A stretch of DNA of 64,000 nt from Limnohabitans sp. DM1 (GCF_001269385.1 NZ_CXOO01000015.1:62001-126000), one strand, 5' to 3'. Shown: positions 46,648-56,851, counted from the first letter of the stretch. Numbers and translations are program-made. The notes: generated by a model not told the origin, from the sequence alone.

Positions 46648-47424
46648 ATGCCACGATCCACCGACTGGACGCGCAACGAAACATTGGCGGCGTTTCACAT
46701 TTACCTGCAACTGCCATTTGGGCAGCTGCACCGCAACCAACCGCGCATCGTGCAGTTGTCGCAGTGGATTGGGCGCACCGCCAGCGCTGTGGCCATGAAG
46801 CTGGTCAACTTGGCCAGCCTCGACCCACAAATTGTGGCCAGTGGCCGACGCGGCATGGGCAATGCGTCCAAACTGGACCAACAAATTTGGCACGAATTTT
46901 TGGCGGCTAACGACCCCGTGGTGACCGAAGCGGCCACGTCCTTTGGCAGCTATGCAGAACAAAACGGCCTGCCGCCCTTTGTGGACGTGCTGGACGAAGT
47001 GCCCGAGATTGCAGAAGGCAAAACCACCACGGCCATCGTGCAGGTGCGCGTCAACCAAGCCGGGTTTCGCCGCTCGATTTTGGCCAGCTACAACGCCACC
47101 TGCTGCATGAGCGGCCTGCGCGTGCCCAAACTGCTGGTGGCCAGCCACATCGTGCCGTGGAGCATGGACACCCAAAACCGCCTGAACCCCAGCAACGGCC
47201 TGTGCCTGTCGGCCTTGCACGACCGGGCCTATGACCAAGGGCTGATCACGGTGTTACCGGACTTCACCATCCGCGTGGGCGAAGCGCTGCGCCACGCCGA
47301 GTTGGACCCGTTTGCACTAAGCAGCTTGGCGCAATGCCAAGGGCAGGCGATTCGCCTGCCGGAACGCTTTCGGCCTGCGCCTGCGTTTTTGGAGGCGCAT
47401 GCGCGGAGGTTTGGGTTTTTGTGA
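46648..47424 (+). CDS. HNH endonuclease, restriction-type
   Basis: A 258-residue protein. The N-terminal half is helical with a likely DNA-binding segment (LSQWIGRTASAVAMKLVNL). The C-terminal HNH domain has ASHIVPWS, then NRLNPSNGLCLSALHDRAYDQ split into its N and H motifs. This type occurs as solitary restriction-like nucleases in defence regions. It directly precedes the methyltransferase locus but differs sharply from it in base composition. Confidence 0.82.
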   Translation: MPRSTDWTRNETLAAFHIYLQLPFGQLHRNQPRIVQLSQWIGRTASAVAMKLVNLASLDPQIVASGRRGMGNASKLDQQIWHEFLAANDPVVTEAATSFGSYAEQNGLPPFVDVLDEVPEIAEGKTTTAIVQVRVNQAGFRRSILASYNATCCMSGLRVPKLLVASHIVPWSMDTQNRLNPSNGLCLSALHDRAYDQGLITVLPDFTIRVGEALRHAELDPFALSSLAQCQGQAIRLPERFRPAPAFLEAHARRFGFL

Positions 47425-47710
47425 ACTGTAGCCCTTAGTGACTGATGAATGCCGTGCGTTCAGTGGATGCCAAAATGTGGCGGCACAAGATGCATATCCG
47501 TCTAGCGTGCGTCACTTCATCGCTCAGAATTACGGCACACTACGCAGATGCTGTGAGGCCACGGCATTAGTGCTTAAAACAGATAGCGTCGAGTTCGATG
47601 TGCATCAAAAAATCATTGTTAAGCGCAACAAATTCTTCACGTAAGCTCATTTTCACAGTACTGTGACCCAGATTACGTCTTCGAAATTAATAATTGTTTT
47701 GGATTAAAGA
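47425..47710. other. AT-rich leader of the restriction locus
   Basis: This 286-bp gap shows a fall in GC content after the HNH gene. A 68-codon frame at 47,438 exists but has no family signal. I see no clear promoter, though AATTAATAATTG (47,686-47,698) may be a -10 region. Confidence 0.4.
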
Positions 47711-48847
47711 ATGTCAAAGAAAAATGGATTAAAGCCTTTGAAACTGGTTTCCTTGTTTAGCGGGGGCGGTGGTTTAGATTTAGGTCTTGAGGCAGCAGGA
47801 TTTGAAACGGTATTTGCAACCGACATTGATCATCACAGCTGTGAAACTTTAAAAAAAGGAAAAGAAAAAGCGGCCAAGCTAGGCAAGCCTTTCCTGTCAA
47901 ATGCGGTTATTCACGAAGCTGATATTTTAAGCCTTAGCTCAAATTTAGTTATGGAGAAAGCAAATCTAAAACCTGGCGAAACTGACTTACTTGCAGGTGG
48001 TCCACCTTGTCAGGCATTTAGCGTTTTTGGCAAGCGCTTGGGCATAAAAGATCCAAGAGGGCAACTTCCACAACAATACATTAGATTATTATCCGAATTA
48101 CAACCAAAATCCTTTGTATTTGAAAATGTTTTTGGCCTACTTACAATTCACGGCGGAGAAACTTTCAAAGAACTGTGTGAGATTTTAAGTAATCCGTCAA
48201 ATGATTTATCATATGAAATTTCAGTTCACAGACTAAATGCATCTGATTATGGCGTACCACAATCTAGAGATCGAGTATTTATCATTGGCACTCGAATCGG
48301 CAAGTCACTAAGCAACATACCACCATTATGCTTTGACGAGAAGAAAGAAGATAAAGATAAAACGCATTTGCGAAAACGCACAGTAGGCGATGCGTTCAAG
48401 GGGCTACCACCTTTAGGTGAAAAACTAGCCAATCATTATGGACGGGAACATAGTCAACGCATAATTGATCGATATGAATCACTTATCTTTGGCGAACGTG
48501 ATCATAAAACAAGAATTAACAGACTTGATCCTAATCGACCAAGTTATACGATTATTGTTGGATCTGACAAGGGCGGTGGCAAAGGACATGTTCACCCACA
48601 TGAGCCAAGGGAAGTGTCACCCCGTGAGTCAGCTCGCATTCAAACTTTTCCTGACTGGTGGGATTTTTCCGGTACATCACGCCATCCTATTCGTCAAATA
48701 GGAAACGCAGTCCCTCCGATATTAGCTGCTGTTATCGGAAGGGAAATTGCAAGCAATTTCTTTAATCACCCCAAAAAACCCCTTAAGGAAATAGTTGACC
48801 TATTAAGTCAAAATCATCTTTTCAAGGAAGACATAAGCGATGTATGA
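47711..48847 (+). CDS. DNA (cytosine-5) methyltransferase
   Basis: The 378-residue enzyme has motif I SLFSGGGGLDLGLEAAG, motif IV GGPPCQAFS with the catalytic cysteine, motif VI FENV, motif VIII SRDRVFIIG and motif X GNAVPP. It should methylate cytosine and protect the host from the adjacent nuclease. The gene is strongly AT-rich compared with the host. It overlaps the next gene by 8 bp. The recognition site cannot be read from the sequence. Confidence 0.92.
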   Translation: MSKKNGLKPLKLVSLFSGGGGLDLGLEAAGFETVFATDIDHHSCETLKKGKEKAAKLGKPFLSNAVIHEADILSLSSNLVMEKANLKPGETDLLAGGPPCQAFSVFGKRLGIKDPRGQLPQQYIRLLSELQPKSFVFENVFGLLTIHGGETFKELCEILSNPSNDLSYEISVHRLNASDYGVPQSRDRVFIIGTRIGKSLSNIPPLCFDEKKEDKDKTHLRKRTVGDAFKGLPPLGEKLANHYGREHSQRIIDRYESLIFGERDHKTRINRLDPNRPSYTIIVGSDKGGGKGHVHPHEPREVSPRESARIQTFPDWWDFSGTSRHPIRQIGNAVPPILAAVIGREIASNFFNHPKKPLKEIVDLLSQNHLFKEDISDV

Positions 48848-50606
48848 GGCATGGACAACCATTGACAATGGCCGCGAAGGTTTGTGGGAAAACAAAGTTC
48901 TTTTTGAAACATTAAAAATTATCTCAAGACACGAAGGTGAAGATGTTCACAATCCCGATTCGCCAATATACGCAGAACTAGAGGAAAAACTCCCGAAACG
49001 CGGCTGGCTTAAAGTTGAAGGAAATAATGAGCGCCGCTCATTGTTTCGTGACTACTCAAAGCCATGGACTGCAACTGGCCTGGTAGATCTTAGATCACAA
49101 CAATTCAAATTAACGAAATTAGGTAAAGATGTTGTTGAAGGCCGTATTAGCCCAAGAGAGTTTTTGAAATATTTTTCTAAAAACTGGACTGAGAACAATG
49201 AAAAGCCCTTCGCGCATCTTGCATCTGCTTTTTTGGCAGCAGGAAAATCACTATCTTTTAGAGAAATTTACTTTGGAGTAATGCTTGGCTATAGAAAAGG
49301 CGATGACATCAATGCCGCACTACTAGGTGCTGAAAATAACACAAGCAATTTCTTAGCAACGCCCGAACGCAGACTCCATCGATTACTTGGAATAATGGAG
49401 GCTATCGGAGCCATTGCAAAAGAAGATTCTTCTAAAGATGCCGCCTGGTGTATTTGGGACTCTAAATTATTGACCGAACTTTCATGTTCCGACGGGGCAG
49501 GCACACTAGAAAGAACTAGCCAGCCAAACACGGGGGGCATGATTGATCTTCTTCTGAAAAATGTAAATGCAATCGGCCTAACATTCTCAGAGGATCAAGT
49601 CACACGATTTGTCTCAGCGCAAATTACCAAGCAATTTGTCCTCCTCACGGGTCTCTCGGGATCTGGCAAAACGAAGCTTGCAGAAGCCCTGGCCTACTGG
49701 TTAGCCAATGAGCCAGCAAACCAAATTTGTATTGTTGCCGTGGGTGCCGACTGGACAAACAACGAGCCACTGCTGGGTTATCCTGATGCAATCAATGACA
49801 AGCGGTATTGCGCCCCAGCGAGTGGCATATTGCAGTTGCTCGACCAAGCCTACAAAAAACCCGAAGCACCCCACTTTCTGATCCTGGATGAGATGAACCT
49901 CTCTCATGTGGAACGGTATTTCGCCGACTTTTTGTCAGCCATGGAGTCTTCCAGCCCCGAGCTGGCCTTGCATGGCCAAGGCACACTCAAAGCTGACGGG
50001 GGCCTGGATATACCGGCACGACAAGCTCTACCGCCCAATGTGTTCATCATCGGCACGGTCAACGTGGACGAAACCACCTATATGTTTAGCCCGAAGGTGC
50101 TTGACAGAGCCAACGTGATTGAGTTTCGCGTTGCACCCGAGCAAATGGAAGCATTCCTGGCCGCACCTGCTGCTTCGGTCAATATGAAGGTATTGGCGGG
50201 TCAAGGTGCTCACTATGCCGCGGCATTTGTGTCGCGTGCCAAAGCAGACGCCAGCCTTGACCCAGCTGATGCCACTAAGTTGCAGCAGGACTTGCTGGCT
50301 TTGTTCACGCCACTCTCTGATGTCGGTGCTGAGTTTGGTTACCGCAGCGCCAAAGAGATTGCGCGATTCGTTGCAATCCACCGTGAGCTGAGCGGCGAAG
50401 GCTGGCAATACAAAGACGCACTGGACGCACAGGTAATGCAAAAACTCATGCCTAAACTGCATGGCTCCGCACGCAAACTGTCTGGTGTATTGGATACCTT
50501 AAAAAAGTTTGCCGAGGATCACGATTTGCCTTTGACCAAAAACAAAGTGGACCGCATGCAAAAGCGCCTGAAAGACGAAGGCTTTACCAGCTTTGCTGAA
50601 AACTGA
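48840..50606 (+). CDS. McrB-like AAA+ restriction subunit
   Basis: The 588-residue protein has an N-terminal region (about 1-250), probably for DNA recognition, and a C-terminal AAA+ NTPase. The Walker A is LTGLSGSGKTKLA, the Walker B FLILDEMNLSHVERY, and the sensor region TVNVDETTYMFSPKVLDRA, the McrB type. McrB relatives use GTP to translocate DNA for cutting. The first part is AT-rich like the methyltransferase; from about 49,650 the gene is GC-rich. It overlaps the methyltransferase and precedes a DUF2357 nuclease. Confidence 0.87.
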   Translation: MYEAWTTIDNGREGLWENKVLFETLKIISRHEGEDVHNPDSPIYAELEEKLPKRGWLKVEGNNERRSLFRDYSKPWTATGLVDLRSQQFKLTKLGKDVVEGRISPREFLKYFSKNWTENNEKPFAHLASAFLAAGKSLSFREIYFGVMLGYRKGDDINAALLGAENNTSNFLATPERRLHRLLGIMEAIGAIAKEDSSKDAAWCIWDSKLLTELSCSDGAGTLERTSQPNTGGMIDLLLKNVNAIGLTFSEDQVTRFVSAQITKQFVLLTGLSGSGKTKLAEALAYWLANEPANQICIVAVGADWTNNEPLLGYPDAINDKRYCAPASGILQLLDQAYKKPEAPHFLILDEMNLSHVERYFADFLSAMESSSPELALHGQGTLKADGGLDIPARQALPPNVFIIGTVNVDETTYMFSPKVLDRANVIEFRVAPEQMEAFLAAPAASVNMKVLAGQGAHYAAAFVSRAKADASLDPADATKLQQDLLALFTPLSDVGAEFGYRSAKEIARFVAIHRELSGEGWQYKDALDAQVMQKLMPKLHGSARKLSGVLDTLKKFAEDHDLPLTKNKVDRMQKRLKDEGFTSFAEN

Positions 50607-50623
50607 TCGACAGGCCAACACAC

Positions 50624-52984
50624 ATGGCATACGCCACGATTGTTGATCCCCTGGGCAAGACCATAGGCCAATTGGAACTGGTGCCGCAAGGGTCTAGCCC
50701 AGATGCCTTGGTGGTATTGATCGCCAGCGAGGCCGCCGCCCTGGGCGAGGCAGAGGTGCAAGTCCTAGAGGGGGCTCGGTACGAATACGAGCTCACCGAT
50801 AACAAATCTTGGAGACTGTCGCCCACCAACTGGGGGGCCAGCACGGATGTGGTGCTGCAAAGTAAGCTGCACTCACGGCAGCATTGCGGTGTGCTCAACC
50901 CCGGCCTAGCCACTGGAACACTCAACCTAACGGTGCAAGATGCGTCAGGGCAACCCGTGGGCACCACGCGTGTAGAGGTGCGCTCGCGCAAATTGGGTTA
51001 TCGCACCGACTACCAACTGATGCTCAACGACATCACCGCGCATTGCGTGGGTTTGCTGCAAGACTGGCAAGCAGCCAGTCAGTTCAAGGCAACACCAGAT
51101 GTCACTGGTCACGAGACCACCTTAGGTCAGCAATTCGCTTTTGTGCGTGCGCTGCTCAACACGCCCAGTTTTGAACACGCTTTGCAGCGCATAGCCAGCC
51201 ACCCGCACGAAACATGGACGCAAGAAGAAACACAACAGCCAGTGGTGCGCGGCTTTAAGCCATCTGGCAAGCTGGTGCGGCAACTTGCTTCTGGCAGCCG
51301 CCGGATGGCTGTGCCGCATGGCCATAGCTTGCATCCAATTTTGCCCACCTTGCCCGAACGCATCACCGTTCGGCAAAACAGCCGAACCACCGATACACCT
51401 GAAAACCGTTTTGTGAAATTTGCGTTGCGCAGCTTTCGCCAGTTCTTGGCCGAGATGCGAGTCAAGGATGCCTTGCAGTCAGCCAAGCATGACCGATTGC
51501 GTAGCGAGCTTGACGCGCTCAGCAACAAGCTTGATCAAGCCCTGGGTTGTGATGCATTGCGCCATGCAGGCGAACCCACCTTTTTGCCGCTGGGAAGCCC
51601 TACGCTTCAACGCCGCGAAGGCTACCGCCAGGTGCTGCAAGCCTGGTCGCAATTTGCCATGGCAGCCAAGCTGGTCTGGGCGGGCGGGGAGCGTGTCTAC
51701 GGTATGGGCCAGCGTGATGTGGCCACGCTGTACGAGTACTGGGTGTACTTTGAATTGCTGCGCACGGTAAAGGATGTGTTCAATCTGGACATGCCCGATA
51801 TCAAACAGCTGATTGAACCAACAGGTGACGGCTTTGGTTTGAAACTGCGTTCAGGCAGGCACTTAGCTCTAAGCGGCACATCCAAACAACCTGGGCGCAC
51901 ACTTGAAGTGCGGTTTAGCTACAACCGCACTTTCAGCAGCAACAAGTCCACAAGTCAAACAGGTTCATGGACAAAAAACATGCGCCCCGACTACACACTG
52001 AGCTTGTGGCCAGTTGGATTTACCGAGGCGCAAGCTGAAGCGCAAGAGTTGATGGTGCATGTGCATTTCGATGCCAAGTACCGACTTGAGCAAGCGGCAG
52101 ATCTTTTGTCGTCCCCAACCGTTTCAGATGGCTCAGGCGATGACGAAAGTTTTCCCGAACAAGATGAAATCAAACAAGCCGAATCATCGGGGACCTACAA
52201 GCGCGCTGACTTGCTGAAAATGCATGCCTACCGCGATGCCATTCGGCGTTCTCATGGCGCTTATGTGGTGTACCCCGGCGATAAGCAAGACGGCGAACCG
52301 TTCAAAGGTTTTCATGAAGTTCTGCCGGGGCTGGGAGCTTTTGCGTTACGGCCCGGCAATGGCACAGATGCCCTGCAAAAATTTCTGCGCGATGTGGTGG
52401 CCCATGTGTGCGATCGCACCACTGCCCGCGAACGCCAAACCTACGAGAACTTTAAAAGCTATCAATCACACGGCCCTCAATTAGCCGAAGATCAACGTGC
52501 TTTGTACCAAGTGGTCCCCGAGAGAACCGGCTTAAAACGCCACACACCACCAGCGGACACTGCGGTACTGTTGGGTTGGTACAAAGATGAACATCATCTG
52601 AAATGGATCAGGGATGAGAAGCTTTACAACTTCCGCTTGGGCAACACGGATGGTGCTTTACGTTTGACGCCTCAGATTGTTGGTGCCCAGTATTTATTGC
52701 TGCATGGCCCCGATGGCAATGCATTGCCGGGCCTGTTCCGCATGACCCAGTTGGAGCAAGGCCCCAGTCTGGTCAGCGATACAGAGTTGGTTGGATTGGG
52801 CTACCCCACACCGCCAACACGAAAAGCTTACGTGCTTTTCAATGTTGAACCAGCCGTTGAGTTTGAGGGTTTTGAGTGGGCATTTCAAAATCTTCCGAAC
52901 CTACCAGCCAATGTCCACAAGGGATATCCGTTTGCAACGGACTTGGCGACTTTGATGACGGTGGCAAAAGTTGTTTCTTTCTAG
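50624..52984 (+). CDS. DUF2357 nuclease, McrC-like partner
   Basis: The 786-residue protein has an N-terminal beta-rich part and a central DUF2357-like region (NRFVKFALRSFRQFL, LYEYWVYFELL). A PD-(D/E)xK nuclease core follows, with MRPDYTLSLWP and HFDAKYRLE, where D and K are the expected catalytic residues. It follows the McrB-like gene by 17 bp. The three-gene set resembles the LlaJI and BsuMI systems, in which a methyltransferase pairs with a McrB-like AAA protein and a separate nuclease. Confidence 0.83.
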   Translation: MAYATIVDPLGKTIGQLELVPQGSSPDALVVLIASEAAALGEAEVQVLEGARYEYELTDNKSWRLSPTNWGASTDVVLQSKLHSRQHCGVLNPGLATGTLNLTVQDASGQPVGTTRVEVRSRKLGYRTDYQLMLNDITAHCVGLLQDWQAASQFKATPDVTGHETTLGQQFAFVRALLNTPSFEHALQRIASHPHETWTQEETQQPVVRGFKPSGKLVRQLASGSRRMAVPHGHSLHPILPTLPERITVRQNSRTTDTPENRFVKFALRSFRQFLAEMRVKDALQSAKHDRLRSELDALSNKLDQALGCDALRHAGEPTFLPLGSPTLQRREGYRQVLQAWSQFAMAAKLVWAGGERVYGMGQRDVATLYEYWVYFELLRTVKDVFNLDMPDIKQLIEPTGDGFGLKLRSGRHLALSGTSKQPGRTLEVRFSYNRTFSSNKSTSQTGSWTKNMRPDYTLSLWPVGFTEAQAEAQELMVHVHFDAKYRLEQAADLLSSPTVSDGSGDDESFPEQDEIKQAESSGTYKRADLLKMHAYRDAIRRSHGAYVVYPGDKQDGEPFKGFHEVLPGLGAFALRPGNGTDALQKFLRDVVAHVCDRTTARERQTYENFKSYQSHGPQLAEDQRALYQVVPERTGLKRHTPPADTAVLLGWYKDEHHLKWIRDEKLYNFRLGNTDGALRLTPQIVGAQYLLLHGPDGNALPGLFRMTQLEQGPSLVSDTELVGLGYPTPPTRKAYVLFNVEPAVEFEGFEWAFQNLPNLPANVHKGYPFATDLATLMTVAKVVSF

Positions 52985-53066
52985 TGCAACCGATTAAGTG
53001 GCTGCACCTGAAAACCACCTACAGGGATCTGATGCCGTGGTTGGTCTTGGACCCTTCGACAAGGTT

Positions 53067-53672
53067 TCAATTTTTTAACTCTGTGACGTAGGCAAAGATG
53101 GCTCCCTCAACATCAGCGGCACACCACTCACCCATTTCACGATCCGGTGCGGCACTGTTTTTTTGCTGCGTCAGTGTCTTTGCAAGGCTGCAGCAGTCTT
53201 TTGAAAACTGTGCATAGCCTGTTGCATCAAAAGAATACGGGAGCGCTTCTTGAAGCAGGGAATCGAAAACAGGGCAAATGTCTGGTCTCAGAAACCGCAA
53301 GTGCTTCGAAGCAAATGATGGTGTACCCAGACTATCCAGTGCATTGATGCAAGCAAGTGCCCCTGCTACGTTTGGTTTTTCTGCATTGAGTTGGTTCACT
53401 GCACTCCTTAAAGCATTTGCAATCGCTTCAAGGCTGTTTCTTTTGAGAATTCGGCCGCTAATTCCAGCGTAGCCCCCCCACGTACACACTGCAGTAACGA
53501 AATCTTGAACTGCTTGGGTAGGGAAATTAGCTTGCTGCAACTCAACACCCTTCTTCTCAATATCGAGGGTGCTCTGGTATCTTGCCCGATGCGCTGCAAG
53601 TAGAGGGGCAAAGTCCGATAACGGAATCGATGTTCCAAAAACAGCTGTTTCTTGTGTAATGAAAAGTGGCAT
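53067..53672 (-). CDS. Hypothetical protein, possibly an OGG-fold DNA-binding protein
   Basis: A 201-residue, mostly helical protein. The stretch FASKHLRFLRPDICPVFDSLL resembles the helix-hairpin-helix part of 8-oxoguanine glycosylase-fold proteins found near defence genes, but a catalytic lysine is not clear. It is convergent with the DUF2357 gene. The function is unproven. Confidence 0.6.
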   Translation of the reverse strand: MPLFITQETAVFGTSIPLSDFAPLLAAHRARYQSTLDIEKKGVELQQANFPTQAVQDFVTAVCTWGGYAGISGRILKRNSLEAIANALRSAVNQLNAEKPNVAGALACINALDSLGTPSFASKHLRFLRPDICPVFDSLLQEALPYSFDATGYAQFSKDCCSLAKTLTQQKNSAAPDREMGEWCAADVEGAIFAYVTELKN

Positions 53673-53748
53673 GATTTATTTTTCGACGTTGGAAATTAGA
53701 AGATACCGAAAGGCCCAGTCACGAAGTCGTCAACGCAATGGCGAGGTG

Positions 53749-54330
53749 CTATTCATTCACATTTGAATTAACTGTGGCCTGCCATTTGGTTCCAGGTACT
53801 TGCCATGGAAGTGCTTCTTGTACACGCACCCGCTTATGGTCGCCGTCAACAAATACGTGCGTTTGCAGTTCCTGAAAGTGTCGCCTCTTCTTTGATAGTG
53901 AAAAAGTCACGAGGAATACAACTAGCGGCTTATTGGTACCAACCCACTGCTGTCCGATAGCTTCAAGATTTGATTGATGAGACTCATCATCAGTACGGCT
54001 GTAACCAACAAAGAAAAAAGTATCCGCTTCGCTTGCAGCATCTGCCAACTTTTTAATTTCGTTAACCGTTTCAGATTTCGCCTGTGCCCATTCCCATTCT
54101 GCTTTCGCCCAAACTTTACGGTTTGAGTCCTGGATTACAGCGTCAGTTTTTCCACCCGTTTCGAAGCAGGTATACAAACCGAGGTGATCCGCCGCCATCT
54201 TTACCGTGGAAGCGATATGGGTCGTCCAAAGAGCACGCCGACTGATATCGTTTCGGTCAGGTGTTATCGGGAAGTCTCTGTACCAGAATGCATTGAACAA
54301 GGCTACGAAATCTCTAGTGCGACGTTTCAT
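53749..54330 (-). CDS. Hypothetical protein with nuclease-like motif
   Basis: A 193-residue protein with moderate GC. The segment TDAVIQDSNRKVWAKAEWEW has the spacing D...ExE seen in some PD-(D/E)xK-like folds, so it may be a nuclease or a binding subunit. It lies in the same strand and block as the preceding hypothetical gene, next to the restriction locus. No family was recognised. Confidence 0.5.
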   Translation of the reverse strand: MKRRTRDFVALFNAFWYRDFPITPDRNDISRRALWTTHIASTVKMAADHLGLYTCFETGGKTDAVIQDSNRKVWAKAEWEWAQAKSETVNEIKKLADAASEADTFFFVGYSRTDDESHQSNLEAIGQQWVGTNKPLVVFLVTFSLSKKRRHFQELQTHVFVDGDHKRVRVQEALPWQVPGTKWQATVNSNVNE

Positions 54331-54580
54331 GATCGGGGGTTACCTGCAACTAAAAAACTACACGTCATGCAATCGTTGGGAAAGCATGACCGTCAAGATA
54401 AAAAATGAACTCTGTTCGCTCTAACTTGACCGTCTGCATTTATCGCGCCAAACCATGAATGAGCTCGTTAGTTCTTAAAAGACCACATTGATCCACTCAA
54501 ATGTAATTTAAATTAGTTATTTTTGACGCACGAAAACAAAAATCATCAACGACTAGATGCAAGAAATTTTTCAATGCTGA
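54331..54580. other. AT-rich junction before the DUF3427 array
   Basis: This 250-bp gap holds no supported gene. It is AT-rich (for example TGTAATTTAAATTAG) up to about 54,575, then composition jumps to the GC-rich helicase fragment. The change marks an insertion boundary. Confidence 0.5.
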
Positions 54581-55414
54581 CAAAGAATTGGGGCTATCGG
54601 GGAAGCAATCGCGTGCGGCCATTTCAAAACCGGCCGTGCAGACGCCGAAGAGCACCGGGCTTTGCCGCTGGCCTATGGCACGCTGGACCCCAGTCGCCAC
54701 TTCATTGCCCGCGCATCGGGTAACTCGATGAACGGCGGCAAAAACCCGGTGCTGGACGGTGACTATTTGCTGCTGGAGTTGATCACGCCCAGTCGGGCAG
54801 GCTCGATCACGGGCAATGTGGTGGCCATCGAGCGGCAAGACGACAGCGGCGACAACCAATACCTGCTGCGGGTGGTCACCAAGGGCCGCGATGGCCAATA
54901 CATTCTGAAAGCCAACAACCCGGACTACGAAGACCTGACGGCCACCGACGACATGCGCACGCTCGCTCGCCTGCGCAACATCATCGACCCACTGGATCTG
55001 GCGCTCGGTGAGTCTTTCATGCGCGAAGACATTCCGGCGCTGTTTGGCGAGGCCTACAACCCCGGCAATTGGAATGTCGGCCATGTGGTGCTGGCCCAGA
55101 AAAAGGCGCACATCCTGCTGGTCACGCTCAACAAACAAGGCCGGGCTGACGAGCACAAGTACATCGACCACTGGATCGATGACACGCACTTTCACTGGCA
55201 AAGCCAGAACGCCACCGACCCGACCAGCAAACGCGGCGACGAGATCATCCGCCACGCCGCTTTAGGCATCGACATCCATCTCTTTGTGCGCGACACCAAG
55301 CTGGCTGTCGGCAAGGCCGCACCGTTCACGTACCACGGCCGGGTGCGCTACCAGTCGCACCAGGGCAGCAGGCCCATGAGCATTGTGTTTGGGTTGGATG
55401 CGGCGGTGGGGTAA
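54581..55414 (+). pseudogene. 3' part of a DUF3427-type DEAD/DEAH helicase gene (copy 1, longest)
   Basis: Open frame from a stop at 54,578 to 55,414. It codes for an internal piece GHFKTGRADAEEHRALPLAYG, an S24-like stretch RASGNSMNGG then DGDYLLLEL, and the DUF3427 end NPGNWNVGHVVLAQ, FHWQSQNATDP and IHLFVRDTKLAVGKAAPFTYHG. Helicase and nuclease domains that normally precede are absent. No start with a ribosome site precedes it, so it is a 5'-truncated remnant. Shorter copies of its last part occur three times downstream. Confidence 0.85.
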
Positions 55415-55492
55415 TTTGCAGGGCTCAATTTGCAGGCCCCGGTTCACAGCCTTTGCACCTGCGGCTGGCTTGCTGGCTGCGCCGCGCCTGAA

Positions 55493-56839
55493 CTACGGCA
55501 GCAACTTGCGCAGTTCGGGCGTCGACACGTCGTCCAAATGCCGGAACGCTGGTGCGATCTTGCCGATTTCCGTGTCCGTGACGCCGAATTGCTCAAAATA
55601 GACTTTCCACGCCCTGACGGTCTGCCAGACCTGCGCCATCATTTGCGCGGCTTCGGCCTTGGAGAGGGTGAACCGTGCATGCGAGGCCAGTGCGTTGTCC
55701 AAGGTGGCCAGTCGCCCTTGAGGGCCCACGCCCAGATGCAAGAAGCGCTCGGTGTCGTGGCTTGCTCGGGGCAAGACGTCGTACAGCGGGCTCAAGCGCC
55801 AGCCGGGCAGCCTGGGGTCCCACAAAAAGCCGTGGTTACGCAGGTGGTCGTCGTCGTTGCTCACCAGGATGTTGAAGACCATGCGCTTGAAAAGTTCTGC
55901 GTTGTCTGCACGGATGACGCTGGGGTGGCAGTGCTCACGCACGGCCTGGGCGAGGTCGGTGTAAGCCTTGGTGCGCGACTCGGTTTCGTCGCAAGCGACC
56001 ATGGTCAAGCCGCTGACAAACCCCAGGCGGTGCTCTGTTCGGCCTTCTCCCGGTTGCGTTTGATACAAGTGGTCAGACTCTCCAACAACACCATCGGGTG
56101 CAAGCCAGTAGCGGTCGAAGCGCCGAATGAGCATGATCTTGCGGTCACCGATGGTGCGCATGTCGAGTGCGGGCACATTCAAACCAGCCTCTGCGGCCAG
56201 CCGAAGTGCGGCACTTTCTACGCCGGGCACATCGAAACTGTCTTTCTGACTCGAAAACTTGGCGATCCACAGCACGCCATGGGCATCACGCACCGAGGCT
56301 TTGGGCCGTGCACCACCGAGTCCCGTGCCATCGACAAAAATGGCTTCGAGGTGCGCAGGTACGGGCAGCCCTTCTTCAATGCGGTCTGCAGCCTCCATGA
56401 GGTGCGTTAGGTCGTGTGAAACATGAGGGCCGTGGCGTGGACCATCGTGAATGCTGGTTCTGATGTCGAGCGCCCCCACGCGGTCGCTGCCTGCATGCAA
56501 CAAATATTGAGACTCTGGCAGGCTGTTGGTTGGCACTTTGAGCTTGGTTTCAATGACACGACGACCCCACGAGTCAGGTGCCGCATCGCGTATTCCGCCG
56601 AACATGGGCAATTGCTTGGCAGGCAAGAGCCGCTTGCCCAACACGTCATCGAGCTTTTGCAGACTGAGGCTGATTGGATCAATTTCCAGCGCATCTGGCC
56701 GACGTGCGTAGTTCATGCCGTAAGCAAAACTCGAAGCAAGTACCTCGGTGTTTTCTTCCGTCATGAGCAGCTGCCCACAGGGCTTCCAGTCCTGCCCAAG
56801 GTGAGCAAAGACCATCAGTTTCAAGGTTTTGGCGGTCAT
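55493..56839 (-). CDS. hipA: HipA-family kinase toxin
   Basis: The 448-residue protein has the HipA N-terminal subdomain (LPAKQLPMFGGIRDAAPDSWGRRV) and a kinase core with FVDGTGLGGARPKA as a loop. It also has NILVSNDDDHLRNHGF (catalytic aspartate region) and PLYDVLP. HipA kinases phosphorylate glutamyl-tRNA synthetase or related targets and cause dormancy. It follows hipB by 12 bp on the minus strand. It occupies the first gap of the DUF3427 repeat array. Confidence 0.92.
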   Translation of the reverse strand: MTAKTLKLMVFAHLGQDWKPCGQLLMTEENTEVLASSFAYGMNYARRPDALEIDPISLSLQKLDDVLGKRLLPAKQLPMFGGIRDAAPDSWGRRVIETKLKVPTNSLPESQYLLHAGSDRVGALDIRTSIHDGPRHGPHVSHDLTHLMEAADRIEEGLPVPAHLEAIFVDGTGLGGARPKASVRDAHGVLWIAKFSSQKDSFDVPGVESAALRLAAEAGLNVPALDMRTIGDRKIMLIRRFDRYWLAPDGVVGESDHLYQTQPGEGRTEHRLGFVSGLTMVACDETESRTKAYTDLAQAVREHCHPSVIRADNAELFKRMVFNILVSNDDDHLRNHGFLWDPRLPGWRLSPLYDVLPRASHDTERFLHLGVGPQGRLATLDNALASHARFTLSKAEAAQMMAQVWQTVRAWKVYFEQFGVTDTEIGKIAPAFRHLDDVSTPELRKLLP

Positions 56840-56851
56840 CTGCTTCTTGCC

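Noticed and set aside
47438..47644. A 68-codon frame before the methyltransferase gene
   Set aside because: No ribosome site or family signal and unusual composition; probably non-coding.
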